From contig CAWHKZ010000008.1 of NCBI GenBank assembly GCA_963830165.1, positions 310,001-374,000 on the forward strand: a stretch of 64,000 bases of DNA, written 5' to 3'. A program made the translations under genes and the position numbers. This stretch comes from Bog-756 sp963830165. Its GTDB lineage: Bacteria > Actinomycetota > Acidimicrobiia > Acidimicrobiales > RAAP-2. Positions 8,801 to 17,775 of the stretch are shown here, in pieces; the first letter of the stretch is position 1; each line of letters starts with the position of its first letter. The notes below the pieces were generated by a model that saw only the letters and a list, made by a program, of their open reading frames with translations, did not search any database and was not told the DNA's origin.

Positions 8801-9610
8801 CAGGCGGGGTACCGACTGGACCGTGCCGAGGGTGCCGGGATTGGTGAGGGTCACCGTGGTTCCGGCGAAGTCGTCGGGGCCGATCTTGTTGGTGTGGATC
8901 TTGCGGACCAGGTCCTCGTAGGCGGCCACGAAGCTCTGGAAGTCCCGGGTGTCGGCCTCGGCGATGCAGGGGACGAGGAGAGTGCGGCCGGAGCCCTTCT
9001 CGACGTCGACGGCCAGGCCCAGGCCGACGTGGACGTGGCGCAGCACGCCGGGGGTCCCCTTGCCGTCGGCGTCCTCGACGAAGGCGGCGTTCATGGCCGG
9101 GACGGCGGCGAGCGACTTCACCACGGCATAGCCGATCAGATGGGTGAAGCTCACCTTGCCACCGGTGGTCCGGCGAAGCTGGTTGTTGACGATCGTCCGG
9201 TTGACCTCGAGCAGCTTGGCCGGGACCACGCGGACGCTGGTGGCCGTGGGAACGCCCAGCGACGCCTCCATGTTGGTCACGATGCGGCCGGCCGCGCCCC
9301 GCAGGGGCGTCGCCCCGCGACGGCGCCGGACGCGGGGTGCGGGGGAGGGTGCGGGCGCCGGGGCGGGGGGTGGCGTCGTCGTTACCGGCGCTGTCGCCGT
9401 GGCCGTCACGACGGGCACACTGCCGGTCGGACGGTAGTCGGCGAAGAACTCCTTCCAGGAGGGCGACACCGACGACGGGTCGGCCTGGTACCGGTCGTAC
9501 ATGTCCTCGACGAGCCAGGCGTTGGGGCCGAAGGCACCCGTCCCGGCGGCGGTCCGACCGCCCTGACCCTCGTCCTGTGCCGGCGCGTCTCCATCGTCGG
9601 GGCTGTCCAT
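5897..9610 (-). CDS. kgd: Multifunctional 2-oxoglutarate dehydrogenase E1/E2 (Kgd)
   Basis: A 1237-residue fusion typical of Actinomycetota (about 1230 in mycobacteria). Residues about 27-60 (FGPNAWLVEDMYDRYQAD) are the OGDH N-terminal helix, then comes a Pro/Ala linker, then an E2-type acyltransferase domain (about 100-330) with its catalytic His in STYDHRIIQGAES, and from about 380 the thiamine-diphosphate E1 part, including GMSHRGRLNVLANIVGKSYG and VIDMVCYRKHGHNEGDDPSY. There is no lipoyl domain, so lipoylated E2 is expected from another locus. It converts 2-oxoglutarate in the TCA cycle. ATG at 9610 is preceded by GGAGGG. The frame is intact over 3.7 kb. Confidence 0.97.
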   Translation of the reverse strand: MDSPDDGDAPAQDEGQGGRTAAGTGAFGPNAWLVEDMYDRYQADPSSVSPSWKEFFADYRPTGSVPVVTATATAPVTTTPPPAPAPAPSPAPRVRRRRGATPLRGAAGRIVTNMEASLGVPTATSVRVVPAKLLEVNRTIVNNQLRRTTGGKVSFTHLIGYAVVKSLAAVPAMNAAFVEDADGKGTPGVLRHVHVGLGLAVDVEKGSGRTLLVPCIAEADTRDFQSFVAAYEDLVRKIHTNKIGPDDFAGTTVTLTNPGTLGTVQSVPRLMPGQGVIVGVGALTVPPGFEASDPRMLAELGVGKTVTVTSTYDHRIIQGAESGLFLAHVSECLMGRHGFYEEVFESLGIPYEPVTWQPDDHSALEDSDGGHERLIKQNHVQTLVNMYRVRGHLIAHLDPLDAEPVDLHPELDPLHYGLTIWDLPRTFVADGLAGKRLATLDEILSVLRDAYCRTLGVEYMHIQDPEQKRWIQQHVEGVSTLTAPDEQRHILDRLNAAEVFERFLHTRYVGQKRFGLEGAESAIVILDTLLDEAVVEGLHESVMGMSHRGRLNVLANIVGKSYGEIFEEFEGNLDPESVQGSGDVKYHKGATGRFVGRGGGSIPVTMASNPSHLEAVDPVVVGMARARQDALGGERGSGKHLVDGTGDPFPILPILLHGDAAFAGQGVVAETLNLSQLAGYRTGGTVHVVINNQLGFTTAPDAARSSVYPTDVAKMVQAPIFHVNGDDPEACARAARLAFGFRQAFHKDVVIDMVCYRKHGHNEGDDPSYTQPRMYALIDAKRSVRKLYTEALVRRGDISLEEAEQALDDFSARLQAALDETRAEAEGLPPAPLTLPEYVQPDLMIPRVETGIDPETVSRLATVVRSVPDGFVLHPKLARQFEQRDKVVADGEIDWALGEALAFGSLLLEGTNVRVTGQDTRRGTFSQRHAVLVDYETGSEHVPLEGLEGGRFTIRDSLLSEYACVGFEYGYSVDAPDDLVAWEAQFGDFWNGAEIIVDNFLVAAEDKWGQRSGLVLLLPHGYEGQGPEHSSARIERFLTLSARGNLRVAEPTTAAQYFHLLRAQVRIPDRKPLIVFTPKSLLRARQARSPISAFTSGSFAEVLDDPAADSDGFDRAAVDRVVLCTGKVAFDALARRDGLGEAGAHVAVVRIEQLYPWPKDHLADVLARYPQAEEVVWLQEEPENMGAWNFVHSRLHRLLRKTHLLRHVSRAESASPASGSAALHRLEQEDLLVRAVG

Positions 9611-9690
9611 TTGCCCTCCAGCCTACCGGGAGGCAGGGCACCCCGAGGCCCGTGAAAGGAGTCCTCGGGGGCCCGAGTAGCGTCGGGTCC

Positions 9691-10059
9691 ATGCCTCCGT
9701 CGCGCACCCGGGTCACGTGCACGTTCACCTTCGAGGCCGCCCACCGGCTGGCCTGGCACCCGGGCCGATGCCGCAACCTCCACGGCCACTCCTACCGCCT
9801 CGACGTGTCGGTGGAGGGCCCGCTCGACGACAACGGGGTGGTCCTCGACTTCGACACGCTGCAGGCCGTGGTCCGGAGCCAGGTGATCGACGCATGGGAC
9901 CACCACGACCTGAACGAGGTGCTCGACAACCCCACGGCCGAGCTGTTGGCCCACCGGGCCTGGGAGCTGCTGGACGCCGCCGGCATCGAGCCCGCCGCCC
10001 TGCGGCTGTGGGAGACGACCGACTCGTGGGTGGACCTGGAGCGGGAGCCGGGGGCCTGA
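9691..10059 (+). CDS. queD: 6-carboxytetrahydropterin synthase
   Basis: A 122-residue QueD/PTPS-family enzyme, the second step from GTP towards preQ0. FTFEAAHRLAWHPGRCRNLHGHSY holds the three zinc His residues and the catalytic Cys; DHHDLNEVL and the C-terminal LWETTDSWVDLE complete the family pattern. It opens a tightly spaced queD-queC-queE group (2-base gap to queC). ATG at 9691 is the first start after the divergent kgd promoter region of about 80 bases. Confidence 0.93.
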   Translation: MPPSRTRVTCTFTFEAAHRLAWHPGRCRNLHGHSYRLDVSVEGPLDDNGVVLDFDTLQAVVRSQVIDAWDHHDLNEVLDNPTAELLAHRAWELLDAAGIEPAALRLWETTDSWVDLEREPGA

Positions 10060-10061
10060 CC

Positions 10062-10723
10062 ATGGGCGGCGACCTCGTCGTCCTGTCGGGCGGCCTCGAC
10101 TCGACCGTGTGCATGGCCCTGGCCACGGGCGCGTCCGGTGCGCCCCTGGCCCTCACCTTCGACTACGGCCAGCGCCACAGGGTGGAGATCGACCGGGCGG
10201 CCGGTGTGGCCGGCCACTACCGGGCCGAGCACCTGGTCGTCCAGCTCGACACGTCGGCCTGGGGTGGCTCGGCCCTCACCGACCCGTCGGTGGACGTCCC
10301 CACCGACGGGTCGGGTGACGGGATCCCGGTGACCTACGTCCCGGCCCGCAACAGCATCTTCCTGGCCGTCGCCCTCGGCGTCGCCGAGGCCCGCGGACCT
10401 CGACGCGGGTGTGGATCGGGGTCAACGCCATCGACTACTCCGGCTACCCGGACTGCCGTCCCGAGTTCATCGAGGCGTTCCGGGGCGTGGCCGCCACCGG
10501 CCAGAAGCGTGGCGTCGAGGGCGACCCGGTCGAGATCCGCACGCCGCTGATCTCCTCCACCAAGGAGGAGATCGTGCGGCTCGGCATCGAACGCGACGCG
10601 CCGCTGCACCTGACGTGGTCGTGCTACCTGGGAGGCGACCGGCCGTGCGGGGTGTGCGACGCGTGCCGCCTCCGGGCCCAGGGCTTCGCGGCGGCCGGCG
10701 TGGACGACCCGGGACTGGCGTGA
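10062..10723 (+). CDS. queC: 7-cyano-7-deazaguanine synthase, frame interrupted
   Basis: QueC makes preQ0 from 7-carboxy-7-deazaguanine with ATP and ammonia. The first part has the PP-loop LVVLSGGLDSTVCMAL; the second part has VWIGVNAIDYSGYPDCRPEF and the zinc cysteines of CYLGGDRPCGVCDACR. These lie in two frames. The break is at about 10396: adding one G to CGCGGACC restores ARGTSTRVWIGVNA and the full family length of about 220 residues. A sequencing deletion is therefore more likely than a true pseudogene. The stop TGA overlaps the queE GTG. Confidence 0.88.
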
Positions 10724-11545
10724 CCGGGCCCTCCCCCGGCGCGACCCGACCGGTGGCCACCCCCGGCGTGGGGCCGAGCGACATCCTGGTGTCCGAGGTG
10801 TTCAGCGCCATCCAGGGCGAGGCCGCCCTCGTCGGCGAGCGCCAGGTGTTCGTGCGCCTGACCGGGTGCAACATCCGCTGCTCCTACTGCGACCAGCCCG
10901 AGGCGCTCGAGCGGGTGGCCGGACCGTGCCGCATCGAGCGGACGGCCGGACGGCGGGACTGGTCCATCGAGGCCAGTCCGCTCCGCATCGACCGGGTCGT
11001 CGAGGCGGTGGGAGCCCTGTGGTCCCAGGTCCCCCACCACTCGATCAGCCTCACCGGGGGCGAACCCCTGCTGCAGGGCCGCCGGGTCGAGCGGTTGGCC
11101 GAGCGGTTCGCCGGACGGGGCTGGCCGGTCATGCTCGAGACGAACGGGACCCTCCTGCCGCCACTGCGGAGGGTCGGTCCGCGCCTGGCCTACGTGAGCA
11201 TGGACCTGAAGCTGCGGAGCGTCGACGGCGAGCTCGTCGCCCCGTCCGTGCAGGCCCGGTTCCTGGCCGAGGCGCTGGCATCGGGCGCCACCACGTGGGT
11301 CAAGGTCGTCGTCGGGCCCGGACACCGATCCCGACGAGCTCGACGCCGCCATCGCCGTGGTGGCGGCGGCGTCGGCCGCACGGACCGATCCGGTCGAGGT
11401 GTTCCTGCAGCCGCTGACACCCTTCGGGACGGCGACCACCGCGCCGACCCCCACACAGGTGCTCGAGCTGCACGAGCGGGCGCTACGGATCCACCCCCGG
11501 GTGCGGGTGGTGCCCCAGACCCACAAGGCCATCGGGCAGCTGTAG
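10720..11545 (+). CDS. queE: 7-carboxy-7-deazaguanine synthase, frame interrupted
   Basis: A radical-SAM enzyme that contracts the pterin ring to 7-carboxy-7-deazaguanine. The cluster-binding Cys residues lie in RLTGCNIRCSYCDQPEAL, the SAM-binding Gly-Glu in SISLTGGEPLLQ, and MLETNG and MDLKL follow as in the family. The frame breaks at about 11317 in GGGCCCGGAC; removing one base joins VVVGP to DTDPDELDAAIAVV and the C-terminus VRVVPQTHKAIGQL. GTG at 10720 overlaps the queC stop, so the three genes look like one operon. QueF or downstream tRNA-modifying genes are not in the window. Confidence 0.88.
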
Positions 11546-11572
11546 ACCGGGCGGGAGCCCGAACCCCGGACG

Positions 11573-11620
11573 CGACGAGGGGGCGGCCCGGGACCGGGTC
11601 CCGGACCGCCCCCTCCGTCG
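11573..11620. terminator. Bidirectional terminator hairpin
   Basis: A long inverted repeat lies between the converging queE and hup genes. The left arm CGACGAGGGGGCGG and CCGGGACC pair with GGTCCCGG and CCGCCCCCTCCGTCG with one mismatch and one bulge, giving a stem of about 22 pairs. No T-run follows on either side, as is usual for high-GC actinobacteria. Confidence 0.75.
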
Positions 11621-11623
11621 GGA

Positions 11624-11938
11624 CTACTTGGCTTTGGTGAGCTTCGGGGCCGGGGCCTGGCCGTTCACGACCTTCTTGAACGAGGCGCCGGCGGACACCT
11701 TGGGACTCTTCGAGGCCTTGATCTTGATGGACTCGCCCGTCTGGGGGTTGCGACCCGTGCGAGCGGCGCGCTGGGCCCGGTCGAAGGTCAGGAATCCGGT
11801 GATGACGACCTTCTCGCCCTTCGCCACGTTGGCGACGATGACATCCTCGAGACCGGCGAGCACGGTGGCGACGTCCTTGGACGTCGACCCGGTGTGGGCG
11901 GCGACGGCTGCGATGAGATCGGTCTTGGTAAGGGGCAC
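11624..11938 (-). CDS. HU-family DNA-binding protein (short)
   Basis: A 104-residue nucleoid protein. It begins PLTKTDLIAAVAAHTG, has the HU dimer core (VVITGFLTFDRAQRAARTGR) and the DNA-arm motif GRNPQTGESIKI, then SFKKVVN, with a short Lys-containing end. GTG at 11938 is supported by AAGGAG eight bases upstream. Compared with the second HU gene at 23.4 kb it lacks the long Lys/Ala tail, so the genome carries at least two HU paralogues of different architecture. Confidence 0.93.
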   Translation of the reverse strand: MPLTKTDLIAAVAAHTGSTSKDVATVLAGLEDVIVANVAKGEKVVITGFLTFDRAQRAARTGRNPQTGESIKIKASKSPKVSAGASFKKVVNGQAPAPKLTKAK

Positions 11939-12089
11939 TGGTTCTCCTTGGTCAAATGGAAGCCCTAACAATGCACGATCTGGCGGTCCGATGTGTGCAT
12001 TTGGGGCCACGGACCCCTGAACTGGGCGGTTCCCGGCCCCCTGTCGCCCGAGTGGCCGCACCGGTCGGGGCCCTGTCAGGCTGACCGGG

Positions 12090-12889
12090 ATGACACCCGC
12101 GGCCGCCCTGTCCGTCACCGAGCACGTCCCGGACGCCGCGGCGGACGGCACGCCGACGGTGGTCCTCGTCCACGGCTCCCTCGACCGGGCTGGCAGCTTC
12201 GCCCGCGTCGTGCGCCGGCTCGACGACCTCCACACCGTGGCCTACGACCGGCGCGGCTACGACCGGTCGCGTCACGTCGTCCCCGTGCACGACACCCTGG
12301 ACGGCCACGTCGACGATCTGCTCGCCGTCATCGACGGAAGACCGTGCGTCGTCGTGGGGCACAGCTACGGGGGGTCGATCACCCTGGCCGCCGCCCTCCG
12401 GCCCGAAGGCCCCGGGCCCATCCGGGCCATCGCCGCCTTCGAGCCGCCCATGCCGTGGCTCGGCAGCTGGGCGTCCCGTCCACGACCGACCCCGGCCGGC
12501 GGGGGTGGGACGGAGGACGAGGATCCCGCACTGGTGGCCGAACGCTTCTTCCGCCGCATGGTGGGCGACAGCGCATGGGACCGCCTGCCCGAGGCGACGC
12601 GGCGGCACGCCGGGCCGACGGCCCGGCCCTGGCCGGCGAGCTCGCCGCCATCCGCACCGGCGACGCGCCCTTCGACGCGGCCCTGCTCGCCGTGCCCGCC
12701 GTCTACGGCCGCGGCACCGTGTCCCTCCCCCACCAGCGGGCGTCGGCCGAGTGGCTCGTCGAGCACTCACCGGACGCTCGGCTGATCGAGATCGAGGGTG
12801 CGGCCCACGGCGCCCACCTGACCCATCCCGACGCCTTCGCCCGGTTCGTCCGCGCCGCGGTGCAGCGGGCCGGAGGCCTGCCGCGGTAG
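12090..12889 (+). CDS. Alpha/beta hydrolase, frame interrupted
   Basis: An alpha/beta-hydrolase-fold enzyme of about 266 residues. VVLVHGSLDRAGSF contains the oxyanion region, VVVGHSYGGSITLAAAL the nucleophile elbow with Ser, and IEGAAHGAHLTHPDAFARF the catalytic His. The frame breaks at about 12605 (GCGGCGGCACGCC region): one missing base separates the lid region from ADGPALAGELAAIRTG. The substrate is unknown. It follows the HU promoter region (about 150 bases, no other feature seen) and is spaced 3 bases from the next gene, suggesting co-transcription. Confidence 0.8.
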
Positions 12890-12892
12890 ACC

Positions 12893-13846
12893 GTGGGCAT
12901 GCACCTCCTCGTCTCCGGCTCGTCGGGGCTCATCGGCACCGCGCTGGTGGACGCCGCGCTGGCCCGGGGCGACACCGTCACCCGGCTGGTGCGGGCGTCG
13001 TCGCCCGGTCGGGGCGGACCGCCTCGGGCGGGCACGACCGACGCGGCGTGGGAGCCCGACACCGGGTACGTGGACAAGGATGCCCTGGACGCGGCCGGAC
13101 CGGTCGACGGCGTGGTCCACCTGGCCGGCGCCGGAGTGGGCGACAGGCGGTGGAACGCGGACCGCAAACGGGTGATCCGGGAGAGCCGCACGCGGGGTAC
13201 CGGGCTGATCGCCCGTACCGTGGCCGGCCTCGACCCCCGGCCCCGGGTGCTGGTGAGCGCATCGGCCGTCGGCTACTACGGCGACCGGGGCGGCGACGTC
13301 CTCGACGAGGGCGAACCGGCCGGCGCCGGGTTCCTGGCCGAGGTCTGCGCGGCGTGGGAGGCGGCCACCGCACCCGCGGTCGACGCCGGCGTCCGGACCG
13401 TCACGGTCCGGACCGGCATCGTGCTCAGCCGGACCGGCGGCGCCCTCGCCCGGCAGCTCCCACTGTTCAAGCTGGGCGTGGGCGGAAGGATCGGCTCGGG
13501 GCGCCAGTACCGCAGCTGGATCACCCTCGAGGACGAGGTGGCGGTGCTGCTGCGGTGCCTGGACGACGGCGCGCTCTCCGGGCCGGTCAACGCCACCGCC
13601 CCGGCGCCGGCCACCGATGCCCGGTTGGCCGAGGCGATCGGGGCCGCGCTGCACCGCCCCGCCGTCCTGCCCGTCCCCTCGATCGCCCTCGCGGTGGTCC
13701 TCGGCTCCGAGATGGCCACCGACATGGTCCTGGCCAGCCAGCGGGCCCTGCCCACCCGCTTGACCGACGCCGGCTTCACCTTCCGCCACCCCGAGCTCGA
13801 CGAGGCCGTGCGCTCGGTGATCGGCAGGAGTCCGGCGCACAGCTGA
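12893..13846 (+). CDS. TIGR01777-family NAD(P)-dependent epimerase-like oxidoreductase
   Basis: A 317-residue Rossmann-fold protein of the extended SDR group (YfcH/TIGR01777). The N-terminus MHLLVSGSSGLIGTALVDA is the nucleotide-binding GxxGxxG; VDGVVHLAGAGVGDRRW and VSASAVGYYGDRG (the YYG of the SDR site) follow, and the C-terminal FTFRHPELDEAVRSV is the DUF1731 end of the family. The start is GTG at 12893 or ATG at 12899. The function is not established; relatives are linked to cell-division phenotypes in some bacteria. Confidence 0.88.
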   Translation: MGMHLLVSGSSGLIGTALVDAALARGDTVTRLVRASSPGRGGPPRAGTTDAAWEPDTGYVDKDALDAAGPVDGVVHLAGAGVGDRRWNADRKRVIRESRTRGTGLIARTVAGLDPRPRVLVSASAVGYYGDRGGDVLDEGEPAGAGFLAEVCAAWEAATAPAVDAGVRTVTVRTGIVLSRTGGALARQLPLFKLGVGGRIGSGRQYRSWITLEDEVAVLLRCLDDGALSGPVNATAPAPATDARLAEAIGAALHRPAVLPVPSIALAVVLGSEMATDMVLASQRALPTRLTDAGFTFRHPELDEAVRSVIGRSPAHS

Positions 13847-13931
13847 CGGCCCGAGGGCGACCGCCCGTCCGCCCGCCGGTACGATTGGCCCACCCGAGGG
13901 ATGACGGGCACCGAACGAAGGGGAGCCGGAG

Positions 13932-15182
13932 ATGAGCGTCACCGAACAGGTCGGGTCGCCCGACGCCGCAGGCGCCCCGGGACCCGGCGCGTTCGAGGCC
14001 GAGGCCCGGGCCTTCCTCGACGCCAACGCCGAGAAGCGCCCCGAGGAAGTCTTCGTGTGGGGCAAGGGGTCCGACGACGTGAGCCTCTTCGGCGAGCGGA
14101 CGCCCGAGCAGCAGGTGGCCGACCTGGCCGTCTCGCGGGCCTGGGCCCAGAAGGTGTTCGACGCCGGATTCGGCTGGATCACCGGACCGACCGAGTACGG
14201 CGGCCGCGGACTGCCGTCCGAGTACCAGCGGATCTGGGCCGGCGTGGCCTCGGACTACCGCATGCCCTCGCTCTCGATCTACGGGATCGGCCTCGGCATG
14301 GTGGCCCCGACGATCCTGGCCCACGCCACCGACGAGGTGAAGGAGGCCTACCTGAGGCGGATGTGGCGGGGGGACATCGTGGGCTGCCAGCTCTTTTCCG
14401 AACCGTCGTCCGGGTCGGACCTGGCGTCCCTCCAGACGCGTGCGGTCGAGGACGGCGACGAGTGGATCATCAACGGGCAGAAGGTGTGGACCTCGAACGC
14501 CCAGGTCGCCGACATCGGCGAGATCATCTGCCGTACCGACCCCGACCTGCCCAAGCACCGCGGGCTGACCGGCTTCGTGGTGGACATGCACGCCCCCGGG
14601 GTCGAGGTCCGGCCGCTGCGCCAGATGACCGGTGGCGCCTCCTTCAACGAGGTCTTCTTCACCGACGTCCGCGTCCCCGGGTCCCATCTCCTGGGTGAGG
14701 TCAACGGCGGCTGGTCGGTGGCCCTCACCACCCTCATGAACGAACGGGCGGCCATCGGCGGCGGCGGCGGAGGCCTCAGCCTCCCCCAGTCCACCCGGCT
14801 GATCGAGGCGGCGAGGGCGGTCGGCAAGGCGGGCGATCCGCTGATCCGCCAGCAGCTCGCCGACATCGTCATCAACGAGCGCGTCGCGGGGTACACGAAC
14901 CGGCGGGCCATGGCCAAGATCGCCGCCGGTCAGCTCCCCGGGCCGGAGATGTCGCTCGGCAAGCTGTCGCTGACCGCCAACATGGTGCGCACCTACGAGG
15001 CCGTCTCCTCGATCCTCGGTCCGGCCCTGGTGGCCGACACCGGCGCCTGGGGCACCTACGCGTGGAGCCAGTACCTGCTCGGTGTGCCCGGCATGAGGAT
15101 CGCCGGCGGGTCGGACGAGGTCATGCGCAACATCATCGGCGAGCGGGTGCTCGGCCTGCCCAAGGAGCCCGTCCCGAAGTAG
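13932..15182 (+). CDS. Acyl-CoA dehydrogenase
   Basis: A 416-residue FAD enzyme of acyl-CoA oxidation. The FAD/substrate signature CQLFSEPSSGSDLASL is near residue 155, WIINGQKVWTSNA and GGASFNEVFFTDVRVPG are the beta-domain signatures, and the C-terminus GSDEVMRNIIGERVLGLP closes the family pattern. ATG at 13932 follows AAGGGGAGC. It resembles the actinobacterial ACADs used for steroid side chains and branched substrates, but the chain preference cannot be read from sequence. It converges on rnhB with 24 bases between. Confidence 0.93.
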   Translation: MSVTEQVGSPDAAGAPGPGAFEAEARAFLDANAEKRPEEVFVWGKGSDDVSLFGERTPEQQVADLAVSRAWAQKVFDAGFGWITGPTEYGGRGLPSEYQRIWAGVASDYRMPSLSIYGIGLGMVAPTILAHATDEVKEAYLRRMWRGDIVGCQLFSEPSSGSDLASLQTRAVEDGDEWIINGQKVWTSNAQVADIGEIICRTDPDLPKHRGLTGFVVDMHAPGVEVRPLRQMTGGASFNEVFFTDVRVPGSHLLGEVNGGWSVALTTLMNERAAIGGGGGGLSLPQSTRLIEAARAVGKAGDPLIRQQLADIVINERVAGYTNRRAMAKIAAGQLPGPEMSLGKLSLTANMVRTYEAVSSILGPALVADTGAWGTYAWSQYLLGVPGMRIAGGSDEVMRNIIGERVLGLPKEPVPK

Positions 15183-15206
15183 GGGCACTCCCGGTCGGCC
15201 GGACCG

Positions 15207-15845
15207 TCACACCCGGTCGGGGAGCCGCCAGGACACCCGGTGGTGCGGGGTCGGGCCCAGGCGTCGGAGCGCCTCGAGGTGGTCGCCCGTGCCATAGCCC
15301 TTGTTGGCCTCCCAGCCGTAGGCCGGGTACTCGGCGGACAGCTCGACCATGACGGCGTCGCGGGCCACCTTGGCCAGGATGCTGGCCGCGGCCACCGCGG
15401 TGCAGGTCAGATCGGCCCTGACCCGGGTCACCACGTCGGGCACGGCGCCGGCACGGCCGAGTGCCGCCGGGGTCAGCCAGTCGTGGTTGCCGTCGACCAC
15501 CACGAGGTCGGGCGGATCGGCCAGGGCGTCCAGGGCGCGCGCGCCGGCCAGCCCGAGCGCGGCGGTCAGCCCCAGCTCGTCGATCTCCCCCGGTGTGGCG
15601 GTGCCGACCGACCACGCGGCCGCCCACGACCTGATCGGCGACACCAGTGCCTCGCGCTCGGGTCCGGTGAGCAGCTTGGAGTCGCGGATGCCCACGGGCG
15701 GCCGGCCGGTGCCGTGGTCGACGACGACCAGGCCGATGTGGAGCGGCCCGGCCGGCGAGCCGCGCCCGACCTCGTCCATGCCACCGAGGCGGCGGACGCC
15801 GGACCGGAGCAGGCTCCGCTCGAGGCGGAGGGTCGGACGGACCAT
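15207..15845 (-). CDS. rnhB: Ribonuclease HII
   Basis: A 212-residue RNase HII that cuts RNA in RNA:DNA hybrids and at single embedded ribonucleotides. The acidic metal residues lie in GGMDEVGRGSPAGPL (Asp and Glu; the usual DEAGRG is here DEVGRG), LVVVDGNHDW and SILAKVARDAVM; IRDSKLLTGPERE is the family signature. GTG or ATG at 15845 begins MVRPTLRLERSLL. The length is normal for actinobacteria. Confidence 0.93.
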   Translation of the reverse strand: MVRPTLRLERSLLRSGVRRLGGMDEVGRGSPAGPLHIGLVVVDHGTGRPPVGIRDSKLLTGPEREALVSPIRSWAAAWSVGTATPGEIDELGLTAALGLAGARALDALADPPDLVVVDGNHDWLTPAALGRAGAVPDVVTRVRADLTCTAVAAASILAKVARDAVMVELSAEYPAYGWEANKGYGTGDHLEALRRLGPTPHHRVSWRLPDRV

Positions 15846-15883
15846 GGGCGCAACCTAGCCCCGCGACCCACCCCCGGCGGGCA

Positions 15884-17396
15884 TCACCCGAGCCGGCTGC
15901 GGACCACCTTGCCCAGGGCGTTGCGGGGCAGGGCGTCGACCACCCGGACCAGGCGGGGCTGCTTGTACGGGGCGAGCAGGCCGACGCAGTGGGCGCGCAG
16001 GGCATCGAGCGACGGCGCCGGACCGTCGGGCACCACCCAGGCCGTCACCACCTCGCCCCACTCGTCCGACGGGGTGCCGGTCACCGCCACCTCGGCCACG
16101 CCCGGGCACCGGGCCAGGACGTCCTCGACCTCGGTGGGGTAGACGTTGAACCCGCCCGAGATGATGAGGTCCTTCGAGCGGCCCCGCAGCGCCAGGTAGC
16201 CGTCCTCGTCGGCACCGAGGTCGCCGGTCGCGAACCACGGGCCGCCGCCGTCGCTGGCGTCGCGGAAGGCCTCGGCGTTGGCCGCGTCCCGCCCGAGGTA
16301 GCCGTCGAAGACGTTGGGGCCGCGTACCAGCACCTCGCCGGCGGGGTCGAGGATCACCTCCACCCCGGGCAGCGGGTACCCGACGGTGCCGGCCCGGCGC
16401 TCCCCGCCGTACGGGTTCGAGGCGACCATCAGCGTCTCGGTCATCCCGTAGCGCTCGAGGACCGGGCTGCCGACCGCCGCCGTGGCCGCGGCGTGGAGGT
16501 CGGCGGGCAGGGGTGCCGAGCCCGACACGCACAGCCGCAGCGCGGACAGGTCGGCCGCCCGGCCCGAGGCCACCAGGCGGTGGTACATCGTCGGGACGCC
16601 GAAGAAGAGGGTGGCGGACTCGTCCAGGGCCGTCGTCGCCACGGCGCCGGGGTCGAATCCCGGGAGCAGCACGGCGGAACCCCCGGCCGTCATCGTGCCG
16701 TAGGCCCCGACCGCCAGGCCGTGGGCGTGGAAGATCGGCAGGCAGTGCACGAGCCGGTCCTCGGGCGACATCCGCCAGGCCCGGGTCACCGACTCCACCC
16801 CGGCCAGCAGGTTGCGATGGCGGAGCACGGCGCCCTTGGGCGTCCCGGTGGTCCCCGAGGTGAAGCAGATCAGCGCCGGGTCGTCGGGACCGGCGGCATC
16901 CAGCACCCCCGGATCGCCGTCGGGCAGGTCGAGGCCGGGACCGCACACCACCCCGCCGGCGCACACACGGCGCACCCAGGCCACCTGTTCCGGCCGTTCG
17001 ACCACGGCCCCGGCCGCCCGCACGTCGGTCACGATGTGGGCCAGTTCGCGCTCCGAGTAGGCGGTGTTGGCCGGGACCACGACCAGGCCGGCCCGCAGGG
17101 CGCCGACGTGGGCGACGAGGGCGTCGACCGACGAACCGGTCGACCACACCAGCCGCTCCCCGGGGGCCAGGCCGGCGGTCAGCAGCCGGCCCGCGGCACG
17201 GCGGGTCGCCGCCTCGAACTCCCCGGCCGTCCACCACCGGCCGCCCTCCTTCCACAGCCGGGCCGAGGGCTCCGACGCCCACCGGTCGGTCCACCGGTGG
17301 AGCAGCGTCCCGCCGGCCAGGAGGCCGGGCGGCGTCCGGCCCGGAGTCGGCGACGAGGGGGTCGCCCCTCTCGAGATGGTAACGCCAGGGGCGCAC
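15884..17396 (-). CDS. Acyl-CoA synthetase (AMP-forming), N-terminus interrupted
   Basis: An ANL-superfamily ligase of about 500 residues. ICFTSGTTGTPKGAVLRH is the P-loop A3 motif, LERYGMTETLM the A5 motif, WFATGDLGADEDGYLALRGR the A7/A8 region and LPRNALGKVVR the catalytic Lys A10 motif. FHAHGLAVGAYGTMTAG suggests a malonyl-CoA or short-chain synthetase, but the substrate is unproven. A strong Shine-Dalgarno (GAAGGAG) precedes GTG at 17396, which opens in a different frame (MRPWRYHLERGDPLVADSG) from the ligase body; the frames join if one base is corrected at about 17340 in GGCCCGGAG. Confidence 0.85.
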
Positions 17397-17520
17397 GGCT
17401 GGCTCCTTCGTCGGGCGGCGACAGGTCGGCGACGCGGTCGCACCCCGTGGCCGACCCACGGCGGCGCGCCCGCGTCCTAGTCTTAGCCCATCGTCATCGA
17501 CGACCACGCAAGGAGGCGAC

Positions 17521-17775
17521 ATGGGACTGATGGACAAGGTGAAGGCCCAGGCCGAGGTCGGGTTGGCCAAGGCCAACGAGGCCACCAAGGCGGGCCAGGA
17601 GAAGCTGGACCAGGCCACGGCCAAGCACAAGGCCGACGGCATGCTCCACGACCTCGGGGCGGCGCTGTACGCCGAGCGGGTGGGCCGGGGCACCGACGCC
17701 ACCAAGGCAGACGTGGAGCGCCTGGTCACCAGCCTGCAGGCCTACGAGGCCGAGTACGGGAACCTGCAGCCGTGA
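17521..17775 (+). CDS. Small conserved hypothetical protein
   Basis: An 84-residue, highly helical, charged protein (GLMDKVKAQAEVGLAKANEA, then TKAGQEKLDQ) without membrane segments or Cys. The middle is amphipathic and may form a coiled coil; the C-terminus ends VTSLQAYEAEYGNLQP. ATG at 17521 has an excellent AAGGAGG upstream. The stop overlaps the mannosidase GTG (GTGA), so the two are translationally coupled. Similar small proteins occur widely in Acidimicrobiia without known function. Confidence 0.75.
   Translation: MGLMDKVKAQAEVGLAKANEATKAGQEKLDQATAKHKADGMLHDLGAALYAERVGRGTDATKADVERLVTSLQAYEAEYGNLQP

Noticed and set aside
6788..9655. A 955-codon plus-strand open frame opposite kgd
   Set aside because: It mirrors the intact, well-conserved kgd gene; high GC makes long antisense frames common, and its translation (His/Leu/Gly/Val-rich) shows no domain.
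12017..12089. Possible additional promoter elements or small RNA after the short HU gene
   Set aside because: No convincing -35/-10 pair or hairpin was found.
16660..16680. GGTCGAATCCC resembling a tRNA T-arm
   Set aside because: It lies inside the ligase coding sequence and no cloverleaf can be built around it; the same holds for a similar string near 38695.
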